This document shows, in pieces, positions 1-7,992 of a stretch of 64,000 nucleotides of DNA (position 1 is its first letter; each line of letters starts with the position of its first letter). The notes under the pieces were generated by a model, which was not told the DNA's origin, did no database searches, and saw only the letters and a program-made list of their open reading frames with translations. This DNA comes from Aureimonas sp. ME7. GTDB lineage: Bacteria > Pseudomonadota > Alphaproteobacteria > Rhizobiales > Rhizobiaceae. The translations under genes were made by a program, and so were the position numbers. The DNA is taken from positions 1-64,000 of the forward strand of contig NZ_CAJCKW010000003.1 of the NCBI RefSeq assembly GCF_903970965.1. Direction: 5' to 3'.

Positions 1-7
1 CGCCCGG

Positions 8-679
8 TCAGTCGCTTTCCGCCGCGGGCTCGCCATCCGCCTCCATCGGCGACGCCCCAGCCCCCAGACCGAAACGCCGCGCCACACCCGGCGCATAGCG
101 CTCAAGATCCCCCCGCAGACGAAACAGCGCCAGATCCTTCGCCTTCGCTTCCAGCATCACGTCGAAGTCCAGCCCCTCCGCCAGCCCCATGAACATCGAA
201 AACTCGAACGCGTTCACATAGTCCGCATGACCCGTCGATACCGGCGGAACCAGCCGCTTCACCTTGCGGCCCGTCGCCTTGTCCACTACCACCTGCTCGC
301 GCAGCTCCGTGCGCGGCGAGGAATAGTGGACCTTGGCAACCTCGCCCGCAGGCCACGTCGCCAGGATCCCCGCCAAAGCCTCCCGAACCCCAAGCCCTTC
401 CGGGTTCCAGCACCAGTGATGCTGATGGTCGAACACGCACCGGACCCCCGTGCGAGCCGATATCCACAATACGTCCGACGCCGAAAACCGCAGGTCGTCA
501 TGCTCCAAAACCAGACGAGACCGTACCCGCTCCGGTAACCCCTCCCACACCCGAACCCACCGCTCCCGCGATAAACCTACATCCCCGTAAACGCCGCCAA
601 CGTGAATGACGAGGACGGCAGACGCGTCCAGAGACATAAGGTCGGAAGGTTTTCGAGCGCTCCCCCGTTCGATCGTCAT
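8..679 (-). pseudogene. uvsE: UV-damage endonuclease UvsE/UvdE, 5'-truncated
   Basis: This 223-residue product matches the C-terminal two thirds of the TIM-barrel UV-damage endonucleases, which nick 5' of UV photoproducts. The metal ligands typical of the family are visible from the third onward: His26 (IHVGG), Glu59 (VLEHDD), Asp84 and His87, His118 (KVHYSSP), His151 (GHADY) and Glu177 (MLEAK). Family members have about 300 residues, and roughly the first 110-120, which carry the first two metal histidines, are absent. The ATG has no recognisable ribosome-binding site, and no homologous sequence was seen in other frames upstream. It is probably a beheaded remnant, although expression of a shortened protein cannot be excluded. 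Confidence 0.7.
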
Positions 680-810
680 TCTTATGTGCTAGGAGCCGAA
701 GGCATTCAGACCTTGGATTCATCGGAACGTATCAGCCGCTCCCCGCTCGCAGCGTGGAACATCGAAGCCGCTGATGGTTTCCCTTTTCGAAGGCCAACAG
801 GAGAACAGGC

Positions 811-1074
811 ATGCTGACCGACGCCCAGACCGACGAGATCTCCGAGAAGATCTCCACCTTATTCCAGGGAATGGAACTCGACGATGTCGCCAGCATCTTG
901 AAGATCCAGCTGGCGATGCTGGTCACCCAAGGGAGCGAGGATGCCGACGGGGCCATGGAGTTCCTCGACGAGATCTACGAAGACGTGGAGCAGATGGTCG
1001 ACGCCTTTCCGTTCGACGATGATGGCGAAGAGGGTGGGGACGAGGCCGAGACCGATCCCAAGACGCCAAACTGA
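811..1074 (+). CDS. Small acidic hypothetical protein
   Basis: An 87-residue protein that I do not recognise. The ATG follows a good ribosome-binding site (AGGAGA) by a normal spacing, which supports real translation. The first 70 residues look helical and amphipathic, and the last 20 are Asp/Glu-rich and likely disordered. There is no signal peptide or membrane segment. It lies 72 bp upstream of a second small acidic ORF, so the two may be cotranscribed. No function can be assigned. Confidence 0.5.
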   Translation: MLTDAQTDEISEKISTLFQGMELDDVASILKIQLAMLVTQGSEDADGAMEFLDEIYEDVEQMVDAFPFDDDGEEGGDEAETDPKTPN

Positions 1075-1145
1075 TCGAAGCGACTGGGAACTCGGCACCG
1101 CTTCTTGCCGTCTCTCTTTCGAAAAGAAGAGAGACGGAGACGCCC

Positions 1146-1343
1146 ATGTCGAACATCGAGGAAATTCCAGGCTCGGGCGAGCGTGATCCATCCCCGCCCG
1201 ACAGCCTTCCGCCGGCGGTGGAACCGGGTCGGGATATCATTCAGTCCGACGATATCAGGGAGCCCTCAGACCCAGCCCCACCGATCGAGCCCGATCCGCA
1301 AGAAGGCGATCGGACCATACCGGACGATATCGAGCGCGCTTGA
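1146..1343 (+). CDS. Small Pro/Asp/Glu-rich hypothetical protein
   Basis: A 65-residue, strongly acidic, proline-rich and probably disordered polypeptide, with motifs such as PAPPIEPDP. A GGAGA element precedes the ATG at a usable distance. It follows another acidic small ORF and is followed by a perfect hairpin (1371-1399). The low complexity means it could be a chance ORF in GC-rich DNA, so confidence is limited. No function is proposed. Confidence 0.35.
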   Translation: MSNIEEIPGSGERDPSPPDSLPPAVEPGRDIIQSDDIREPSDPAPPIEPDPQEGDRTIPDDIERA

Positions 1344-1370
1344 TCGACACCGCGCCAACGTTTCCACGAG

Positions 1371-1399
1371 CGCCCGCCATCATCGAACGATGGCGGGCG
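1371..1399 (+). terminator. Perfect 10-bp hairpin after the small acidic ORFs
   Basis: The arms at 1371-1380 (CGCCCGCCAT) and 1390-1399 (ATGGCGGGCG) pair perfectly around a 9-base loop. Only a weak T-containing stretch (TCTTGGT) follows, so this is a plausible but not classical intrinsic terminator closing the two upstream small ORFs. Confidence 0.5.
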
Positions 1400-1512
1400 T
1401 CTTGGTAACAAGGGTTCATCGACCCTGTTCGACATGGCGCGCAGGCGCGAGGGTCCTTTTCCAAACGCCGTCTTAACGTGGTCTTCAGCGCCTGACGGCA
1501 TCATCGAACGCC

Positions 1513-2961
1513 ATGCGAACCGACGTTCCTCCGATCCGCCGCGGTATGCTCGCACGGTTCGTGGCCGGGTTGAGCCTCGGACGACACCGCTCGACGGCCC
1601 GATCCATGACGGCCATCGCGGTCACCGGTCCTCAGAGCGCCGCCGTTCGCACGGTGCTTGCCGCCGTGATCATGGCCCTCCTGTTCGTCACCTTCGAGCC
1701 GTATCAGTCGGTCTTCACCGGTCCCGAAGGGAGCGGCAACGTCGTGAACCAACTCGGCTATGGCGGGCTTGGGATTCTCTCCCTTCTGATCCATGCCTGC
1801 GTCACGCCGAAGTCGGTCGTCGCCGGTCTTCTACGGCCCGCGTGGTTGTTGATGGCCGGACTTCTCTTCCTGTCGTCGTTCCAGTCCATCTGGCCGGAAG
1901 CCTCGCTGCGTGCCGTGGTGTTTTCGCTGGCCGCGATGCTGGCCATGACCGCCGCCTTGTGTCTGCCGCCGGACGAGCGCGCCTTTCGGCGGATGCTGGC
2001 CTTCGCCGCACTCGCCGTTCTCGCCCTGTCCTATGGCGGGGTTGCGCTGCTGCCGTCCGCCGCGATCCACAACGAGGCGCTCGAAGGGCAGAACATCGGT
2101 CTTTGGCGGGGGATCTATTCCCACAAGAACGTCGCCGGCCCGGTGATGGCCATCCTGTGTCTGATGGGGCTGTATCTGATGCGCTGCGGTCAGCGCTGGC
2201 TGGGCGCTTCGATCGCCGTCGCCTCGATCGTCTTCGTTCTCCAGACCGGCTCCAAGACCACCGCCGCCTTGCTGCCCTTCGTGACGCTTCTGGTGGTCTT
2301 CGGGCGTGCCTTCGGCGGGCGCCGCCTTCCGGTTCTGGTTCTGGCGGCAACCCTGGCCGTGATGGGAACGATGACGCTGGGGGCAGCCTTGTCGCCGCTT
2401 CTCTACGATCTCCTGCAATGGGCGTTGCCGGGCACGACGTTCACGGGGCGCCTCGACCTGTGGCGCTTTGCAGTGGATGTCTTGGGCAACCGGATCTGGA
2501 CCGGCGCCGGCTTCGAGGCATTCTGGACGACACCCGCCGTGATGCAGACCGAGCCGTCGATGGAACTGAGTTGGGATCCACGTGGGATCGTCAACGCGCA
2601 CAACGGCTATCTCGATCTGGTGATTGCCATGGGACTGCCCGGGCTGGCGCTGGGACTGGGAATGCTGGTGGTTCTGCCGTTCTCGGATTTCGCGCGGATC
2701 GACCAGCCCACCGAGGCGGAGTCGCGCCTGGCCGATTTCTTTCTGATGGTCCTGAGCTTCACGCTTCTCAACGCATTCCTGGAATCGTTCCTGTTCGCGC
2801 GCGGAAACCCGGTGTGGATGGCGACCTGGATGTCGATCGTCGGGCTGCGGCTTCTGGCGCGGCGGGGAAAGGCGAGGGATGCGCCCGCCCGAGACCCGGC
2901 TGCCCGACACCCGCAAGCTCCGGACCCTATCGAAATAGCGCATCGAAGCTTCGCGCGATAA
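1513..2961 (+). CDS. O-antigen ligase / ExoQ-like polysaccharide polymerase, inner membrane
   Basis: A polytopic membrane protein of up to 482 residues with about ten hydrophobic segments. It resembles the Wzy/WaaL/ExoQ family, which polymerises or ligates lipid-linked saccharides on the periplasmic face. Family hallmarks are the WRGIYSHKN stretch near residues 198-206, TGSKTT near 245-250, TGRLDLW near 311-317, and a large periplasmic loop before NAHNGYLDL. No ribosome-binding site decides the start: ATG 1513, 1543 or 1606 are all possible. No glycosyltransferase, flippase or sugar-nucleotide genes flank it, so it stands alone here. The specific substrate is unknown. Confidence 0.75.
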   Translation: MRTDVPPIRRGMLARFVAGLSLGRHRSTARSMTAIAVTGPQSAAVRTVLAAVIMALLFVTFEPYQSVFTGPEGSGNVVNQLGYGGLGILSLLIHACVTPKSVVAGLLRPAWLLMAGLLFLSSFQSIWPEASLRAVVFSLAAMLAMTAALCLPPDERAFRRMLAFAALAVLALSYGGVALLPSAAIHNEALEGQNIGLWRGIYSHKNVAGPVMAILCLMGLYLMRCGQRWLGASIAVASIVFVLQTGSKTTAALLPFVTLLVVFGRAFGGRRLPVLVLAATLAVMGTMTLGAALSPLLYDLLQWALPGTTFTGRLDLWRFAVDVLGNRIWTGAGFEAFWTTPAVMQTEPSMELSWDPRGIVNAHNGYLDLVIAMGLPGLALGLGMLVVLPFSDFARIDQPTEAESRLADFFLMVLSFTLLNAFLESFLFARGNPVWMATWMSIVGLRLLARRGKARDAPARDPAARHPQAPDPIEIAHRSFAR

Positions 2962-3074
2962 TGGTACTTGTCGGTGTTGATATGACGACTTGCTACCACT
3001 AATTGTCGGCCTTATGCCGGCTGGCGCCTGCGCGCGGCCGCCTTCGTGAAAATGGATGTATCAAGGTGACAGTT

Positions 3075-3443
3075 GTGAAGAGTGAGCGGGACCCGATCGA
3101 CGTTCATGTCGGCGGGCGTCTGCGGTTGGTGAGAACGTCGCGCCGCCTCTCGCTGGAAGATCTCGGACGCCAGATCGGCGTCACCTATCAGCAGATCCAG
3201 AAATACGAGACCGGCGCCAACCGCGTCAGCGCGGCGACGCTGTTTCGCCTGTCGCAGGTCTTCGAAGTCAGCCCGACCTTCTTCTTCGACGGTCTGGCGT
3301 CGGAAGGCACCGAGGACGAGACGGCGATGGCCAGCCCCGAGGCGCTGCAGTCCTCCATCGCGTTGGGGCGCATTCCCGACGGCGAGGTGCGCCAGCGCCT
3401 TCGCCTGCTGATCGACGCGCTCGACCCGTCCAGCAACCGCTGA
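3075..3443 (+). CDS. XRE-family helix-turn-helix transcriptional regulator
   Basis: A cytoplasmic DNA-binding protein of about 122 residues. The Cro/CI-type helix-turn-helix occupies roughly residues 11-70, with the typical VGGRLRLVR, QIGVTYQQIQKYE and SAATLFRLS segments. The C-terminal part is a short helical tail (PDGEVRQRLRLLIDAL), possibly for dimerisation. I chose GTG 3075 because AAGG lies a correct distance upstream; the frame stays open to ATG 3003, but that start has no ribosome-binding site. This type is common in Hyphomicrobiales and its target genes are unknown. It sits alone between a membrane protein and a convergent amidohydrolase. Confidence 0.85.
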   Translation: MKSERDPIDVHVGGRLRLVRTSRRLSLEDLGRQIGVTYQQIQKYETGANRVSAATLFRLSQVFEVSPTFFFDGLASEGTEDETAMASPEALQSSIALGRIPDGEVRQRLRLLIDALDPSSNR

Positions 3444-3449
3444 ACCGGC

Positions 3450-4610
3450 TCAGAGCCTGAGCGCCCGCTCGGTCAGTCGGACCCAAAAGGACGATCCGAA
3501 AGGGATCGCCCCGTCGTCGAAATCGTAGGCCGGGTTGTGCAGTCCCGCGCTCGGCCCGTTTCCGATGAAGACGAAGGCGCCGGGCCGCTCGCGCAGCATG
3601 AAGGAGAAGTCCTCCGCCGCCATCAGCGGCGGGGCCGCGGCGTCCACCGCATGCGAGCCGCCGATCTCGGTGGCGACGTCCGCGCAGAAGGCCGCTTCGG
3701 CGGCCGTGTTCACCGTCACCGGATAGTTCCGTTTGTAGGTCAGCTCGGCGATCGCCCCGTGCGCGGCGGCAATGCCTTGAGCGATCTCGCCGATCCGCCG
3801 TTCGGCAAGATCCTGCGAGGCCTCCGTCAGCGAGCGCACCGTGCCCGAAATCTCCGCTTCGCCGGGGATGATGTTGCGCGCGAAGCCCGAATGAAACTGC
3901 GTCACCGACAGAACGAGCGAATCGAGGGGATCCACGTTGCGCGCGCTGACCTGCTGCAGCGCCTGGACGAGCGCCGCGCCGGCGAGGATCGGATCGACCC
4001 CTTGCTGGGGGATGGCGGCATGGCTGGCCCGGCCGGCGAGCGCGATGTGGAATTCGTCGGTCGCCGCCATGATCGGGCCCGGCCGCATGGCGAAGTGCCC
4101 GACCGGCAGGCCCGGCAGATTGTGCATGCCGTAGACGGCTTCGATGCCGAAGCGGTCCATGAGCCCGTCCCGGATCATCGCGAGCGCGCCCGCGCCGCCT
4201 TCTTCGGCCGGCTGGAACACGAGGGCGACGTTGCCCCGGAACCTTCGCGTCGCGCACAGCTGCCGCGCAGCGCCGAGCAGCATGGCCATGTGCCCGTCGT
4301 GGCCGCAGGCGTGCATGGCTCCGGGCCGGCGCGACGCATGCGCCGCGTTCGTTCGCTCCTCGATCGGCAGCGCGTCCATGTCGGCGCGAAGCGCGATCGT
4401 GCGCCCGGGCGCCGCCCCCCGCACGAGGCCGACGACCCCCGTCTGCCCGATCCCCGTCGCCACCTCGTCGCAGCCGAAGTCGCGAAGCCTGTCGGCGACG
4501 AAGGCGGCCGTATCGGGCAGGTCGTAGAGGATCTCGGGCATCGCATGGAGCGTGCGTCGCCAAGTGGTGATCTCGGTGGCGCGGGCGGCGATGTCGGGGA
4601 GGATGGCCAT
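3450..4610 (-). CDS. M20-family amidohydrolase (hippurate hydrolase / N-acyl-amino-acid hydrolase type)
   Basis: A cytoplasmic metallopeptidase of 386 residues that should hydrolyse N-acyl or aminoacyl amide bonds. Family features are LHAMPE (21-26), RADMDALP (75-82), the metal site MHACGHDGH (99-107) and QPAEEGG (133-139) with the catalytic Glu pair. A dimerisation domain containing the conserved RASHAAIPQQG segment follows, then a late metal His near the C-terminus. ATG 4610 is preferred, with GGACGA upstream; the frame extends to a TTG at 4646. It converges on the XRE regulator with 6 bp between stops. The exact substrate cannot be read from sequence. Confidence 0.9.
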   Translation of the reverse strand: MAILPDIAARATEITTWRRTLHAMPEILYDLPDTAAFVADRLRDFGCDEVATGIGQTGVVGLVRGAAPGRTIALRADMDALPIEERTNAAHASRRPGAMHACGHDGHMAMLLGAARQLCATRRFRGNVALVFQPAEEGGAGALAMIRDGLMDRFGIEAVYGMHNLPGLPVGHFAMRPGPIMAATDEFHIALAGRASHAAIPQQGVDPILAGAALVQALQQVSARNVDPLDSLVLSVTQFHSGFARNIIPGEAEISGTVRSLTEASQDLAERRIGEIAQGIAAAHGAIAELTYKRNYPVTVNTAAEAAFCADVATEIGGSHAVDAAAPPLMAAEDFSFMLRERPGAFVFIGNGPSAGLHNPAYDFDDGAIPFGSSFWVRLTERALRL

Positions 4611-4745
4611 GAAGTTCGTCCGTGCGGCGCCATCAAAAGGCGACAAATGTTTGTCTTGAGAAAGAAGCTTGTTTCATCTTGCCACGATATGAACGCGGGT
4701 GCGAAGAGGATCGTGGTGCCTCGGCGTATCGTTGAGAAGGGTTCC

Positions 4746-5945
4746 ATGACAGCCAGACGTCGGTTCCTCTCGATCCGTGCCCTGGGCGCGTTCCTGGCCC
4801 TGACCGGTGCGACGGCGGGGCCCGCCCATGCGGTGAACACGATCGTGGTGGACGTGGCGACCGGCAAGGTCCTGTCGGAAAGCAATGCTACGCAGCGCTG
4901 GTATCCCGCTTCCACGACCAAGCTGATGACCGCCTATCTCGCCCTGCACGCGCTGCAGGAGCAGAAGGCCTCGCTGGATACGCCCGTCGTCGTCACCCGA
5001 GTGGCCGCCGCGCAGGCTCCGTCCAAGATGGGCTATCCGCCGGGGTCGGTGATTCGCTTCGATATGGCGCTGCGCATGATGCTGGTGAAGTCGGCCAACG
5101 ATATCGCGATGGCGATCGCCCAGACGCTGGGCGGCGGGTCGGTGGACACGTTCGTCGCTTCGATGAACGCGACGGCCGAGCGGCTCGGCATGCACGACAC
5201 GCATTTCATCAACCCGAACGGGCTGCCGGGGCCGGGGCAATATTCCAGCGCCAAGGACCTCGCGATCCTCGGCGTCGCGATCCGCCGCGAGTTTCCCGCC
5301 TTCACCGACTACTTCTCCACCGAAGCCATCGCCTCGGGCGAGGCGGTGATGAAGAACGGCAACGGGCTTCTCGGTCGCTATGCCGGCGCCGACGGCATGA
5401 AGACAGGCTATATCTGCGCGTCGGGCTTCAATCTCGTCGCTTCCGCCACGCGCGACAACCGCACGCTGGTCGCCGTGGTGCTCGGTGCCGAAGGGCCGAT
5501 CGTGCGCGAGCGCACGGCGGCCGAGATCATCGAGAACGGCTTCAACACCAATCCTCGCTCGATCCGCGAAACGGTGGCAGAACTTCCCAACGGCAGCGGC
5601 GCGCCCGGCGACATCAGCGCCGAGGTCTGCTCGCAGGCCGGGCGCACCGCCCGCGCCAACGAGCGCGAAACCGAGGAAAAGCGCCCGGAAACCTTCGGCT
5701 CGCCCTACCTGACCGAAATCGAGCGCCCACCCGTGACCCTACCCGTTTCGCTCGGCAACGCGGCGGCGGGTCCCGGCATCGAGGCCGGCATTCCGCTGAT
5801 CGCCGCCTATGGCATTCCCGTTCCGACCTGGCGCCCGGCGCGCCCGGGCGAGCCGGGATACGAGGGCGAGGCGCTGCCCGGCGAGGCGAGCGCCGCAGCG
5901 GCGAGCCCAGGTGCCAGCGCCGACGTCAGCGGATCGACGCCGTGA
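4746..5945 (+). CDS. D-alanyl-D-alanine carboxypeptidase (penicillin-binding protein 5/6 type)
   Basis: A periplasmic peptidase S11 enzyme that trims the terminal D-Ala from peptidoglycan pentapeptides. A Sec signal peptide spans about residues 1-29 and ends AHA. The three active-site motifs are STTK (56-59), SAN (116-118) and KTG (219-221), all well spaced. After the catalytic domain comes a proline/alanine-rich tail of about 110 residues without a clear PBP5 C-terminal domain or amphipathic anchor, which is often found in alphaproteobacterial members. The start follows AGAAGGG. The stop overlaps the GTG start of the next gene, so the pair is probably cotranscribed. Confidence 0.9.
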   Translation: MTARRRFLSIRALGAFLALTGATAGPAHAVNTIVVDVATGKVLSESNATQRWYPASTTKLMTAYLALHALQEQKASLDTPVVVTRVAAAQAPSKMGYPPGSVIRFDMALRMMLVKSANDIAMAIAQTLGGGSVDTFVASMNATAERLGMHDTHFINPNGLPGPGQYSSAKDLAILGVAIRREFPAFTDYFSTEAIASGEAVMKNGNGLLGRYAGADGMKTGYICASGFNLVASATRDNRTLVAVVLGAEGPIVRERTAAEIIENGFNTNPRSIRETVAELPNGSGAPGDISAEVCSQAGRTARANERETEEKRPETFGSPYLTEIERPPVTLPVSLGNAAAGPGIEAGIPLIAAYGIPVPTWRPARPGEPGYEGEALPGEASAAAASPGASADVSGSTP

Positions 5946-7045
5946 AGGCGATGACGGCGCCGGTTCCCGTCACGGTTCTGACCGGCTTCCTGGGAAGCGG
6001 CAAGACGACGCTCCTGAACCGCCTGCTGCGCGATCCCGAGCTCGCCGACACGGTGGTGATCGTCAACGAGTTCGGCGCGGTCGGCCTCGACCACCTTCTC
6101 GTAGAAGCCTCGGGCGAGGGGATCGTGGAACTCTCGGACGGGTGCATCTGCTGCACCGTGCGCGGCGATCTCGTGGACACGCTGGCCGACCTCGTGGATC
6201 GGTTCCAGACCGGGCGCCTGCGGGCGATGCGGCGCGTGGTGGTGGAAACGACGGGGCTGGCCGACCCGACGCCGATCCTCGCTTCCCTGATGGGCCATCC
6301 CGTTCTCGTCCAGCACTACGCGCTCGACGGGGTGGTGGCGCTGGTGGACGCGCAGTCGGGACGCAGGACGCTGCGCGAGCGGGCCGAAGCGCGGCGGCAG
6401 ATCGTCTGCGCCGATCGTCTGGTCCTCACCAAGACCGATCTCGTGGCGGACACCGACGATCTCGTTCATGCCCTTCGCCATCTCAATGCGCGCGCCCCGC
6501 TGGTCGAGGTCGACGTCGCGTGCGTCTCCAAGCTCTTCGGCTGCGGGCTGATGGACCCCGAAACCCGGCAGGCCGATATCGCCCGCTGGCTGGGGCGGGA
6601 CGCGGTCGGACACGAGGCCTGCGAGGATCCCCATTGCGGCCACGATCACGGCGGCGACGCTCACTCGCACGGCAACGTCACATCGCTTTCCCTCCGCCAT
6701 GACGGCCCGATGTCGCTCGGCGATGCGCAGGCCTTCGTCGGCCTTCTCACCGAGCGCATGGGGGCTGGCCTTCTCCGGATGAAGGCGGTGGTGTGGGTTC
6801 GCGAGGATCCGAGCTGCCCTTTGGTGCTGCACGGCGTTCGAACCTATCTCCATCCGCCCGCAATGCTCGCCGCCTGGCCGGCCGGAGAGGCGCCGCGGAC
6901 CGCCTTCGTGCTGATCGGCGAGGGACTGGATGCCGCCCTGGCGCGCGACCTCTTCGCCGCCTTCACCGCCGCGCCGCGTATCGACACGCCGGACCGCGCC
7001 GCGCTTCTCGACAATCCGCTGGCGCTCGCCTCGCGCGGGTTCTAG
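5942..7045 (+). CDS. CobW/COG0523-family metal-handling GTPase
   Basis: A 367-residue G3E GTPase. It carries the Walker A GFLGSGKTT (15-23), the metal-binding CICC motif (68-71), the TKTD nucleotide-specificity motif (162-165) and a His-rich loop near 222-242 (HEACEDPHCGHDHGG and following), then a CobW C-terminal domain. Such proteins insert or deliver metals, usually zinc or cobalt. Despite the family name, nothing ties this one to cobalamin synthesis. GTG 5942 overlaps the previous stop; ATG 5951 is the alternative. The His-rich loop suggests zinc, but no Zur-like operator was recognised. It converges with a TusA-like gene by 4 bp. Confidence 0.9.
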   Translation: MKAMTAPVPVTVLTGFLGSGKTTLLNRLLRDPELADTVVIVNEFGAVGLDHLLVEASGEGIVELSDGCICCTVRGDLVDTLADLVDRFQTGRLRAMRRVVVETTGLADPTPILASLMGHPVLVQHYALDGVVALVDAQSGRRTLRERAEARRQIVCADRLVLTKTDLVADTDDLVHALRHLNARAPLVEVDVACVSKLFGCGLMDPETRQADIARWLGRDAVGHEACEDPHCGHDHGGDAHSHGNVTSLSLRHDGPMSLGDAQAFVGLLTERMGAGLLRMKAVVWVREDPSCPLVLHGVRTYLHPPAMLAAWPAGEAPRTAFVLIGEGLDAALARDLFAAFTAAPRIDTPDRAALLDNPLALASRGF

Positions 7046-7323
7046 CTGCCCTCCGCCACGAGGATGTGAAAGCGCCAGCCGCCTCCGGCAAGCTCGCTGA
7101 TGGTCAAGGCATGCCCTTCCGTGCGGCAGAGATGGGCGATGTCGATCGGCGCGAGCGGGTCGTCGGCGAGGATGGCGATCTCGGCCCCGCCGCATGCCTG
7201 CGACAATGCCTTGCGCGCTCGAAGAACGGGCAGGGGGCACTTCAACCCGCGAAGGTCGAGCGCCGATTCGCCCTCGCCGTCTTTTACGGGCGCGGTCGGC
7301 CCCCTATCTTGCGCATCGGACAA
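7042..7323 (-). CDS. TusA/YedF-family sulfurtransferase-like protein
   Basis: A 93-residue protein with the TusA fold signature LRGLKCPLPVLRARKAL, in which Cys29 of the CPxP motif would carry a persulfide. TusA proteins relay sulfur for tRNA thiolation, molybdenum cofactor or general sulfur trafficking. The first 20 residues are an extra, probably disordered acidic leader. No tusBCDE genes are present, so a YedF-like or general sulfur carrier role is as likely as a dedicated tRNA role. The 3' end overlaps the convergent CobW-type gene by 4 bp. Confidence 0.85.
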   Translation of the reverse strand: MSDAQDRGPTAPVKDGEGESALDLRGLKCPLPVLRARKALSQACGGAEIAILADDPLAPIDIAHLCRTEGHALTISELAGGGWRFHILVAEGS

Positions 7324-7364
7324 ACCCTTCGAACCTTTCCTGTTCCATCCGAAAAAACGGCGTC

Positions 7365-7913
7365 ATGAGCGAATACTCGATCGATCCCCAGTCCGTCGTC
7401 GACTTCTGGCGCGATCTCGGCCCTGAGCGATGGTTCGTCAAGGACGAAGAACTGGATGCCACGATCGTCCGCCGCTTCCGAGACGTCTACGAGCGGGCCG
7501 CGCTCGGCGAACTGGATGGCTGGGCGGCCGAGCCGAACGGCTCGTTGGCGCTGGTGATCCTCCTCGACCAGTTCCCGCGCAATATGTTTCGCGGCACGCC
7601 GCGCGCCTTCGCCACCGATCCGAAAGCCCTGGCACTGGCCAAGACGGCCCTGGAGCGCGGCGACCAGTGGCATGTCGGCGAGGACGTGAACCAGTTCCTG
7701 GCCATGCCCCTGATGCATTCGGAGGCCTTGGCCGACCAGGAGGCTTGCATCAGCTGGATGCGGGAGATCGGCGAGGAAAACGTCCCCTTCGCGATCGAGC
7801 ATCGCGACATCATCGAGCGGTTCGGGCGCTTTCCGCATCGCAACCGGGTCCTTGGTCGCACCTCGACGCCCGAGGAACAGGCGTTTCTGGATTCGGGCGG
7901 CTTCGCCGGCTGA
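7365..7913 (+). CDS. DUF924 family protein
   Basis: A cytoplasmic 182-residue all-helical protein of the DUF924 (COG3803) family, whose function is not established. Recognisable family stretches are VDFWRDLGPERWF, LALVILLDQFPRNMFRGTPRAFATD and the later EHRDIIERFGRFPHRN. Length and motif order are complete. The start follows a weak A-rich ribosome-binding region. It lies divergent from the TusA-like gene with a 41-bp gap, so promoters for both must sit in or near that interval. Confidence 0.85.
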   Translation: MSEYSIDPQSVVDFWRDLGPERWFVKDEELDATIVRRFRDVYERAALGELDGWAAEPNGSLALVILLDQFPRNMFRGTPRAFATDPKALALAKTALERGDQWHVGEDVNQFLAMPLMHSEALADQEACISWMREIGEENVPFAIEHRDIIERFGRFPHRNRVLGRTSTPEEQAFLDSGGFAG

Positions 7914-7992
7914 ACACGAAGCCTTAACGCGGCAAACCCTATCGTTCGTAGGATAGGCCATAGAGGGCGTCCCCTCGCGGGCAGAGGACGGT

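Noticed and set aside
3537-4745. Long N-terminal extension of the D,D-carboxypeptidase frame
   Set aside because: The extension lies antisense to the amidohydrolase, is Arg-rich and not conserved. The signal peptide begins at ATG 4746.
7938-7957. Small inverted repeat CCTATC...GATAGG before the acyltransferase gene
   Set aside because: Only 6 bp per arm with an 8-base loop and no T-tract; too weak to call a terminator or operator.
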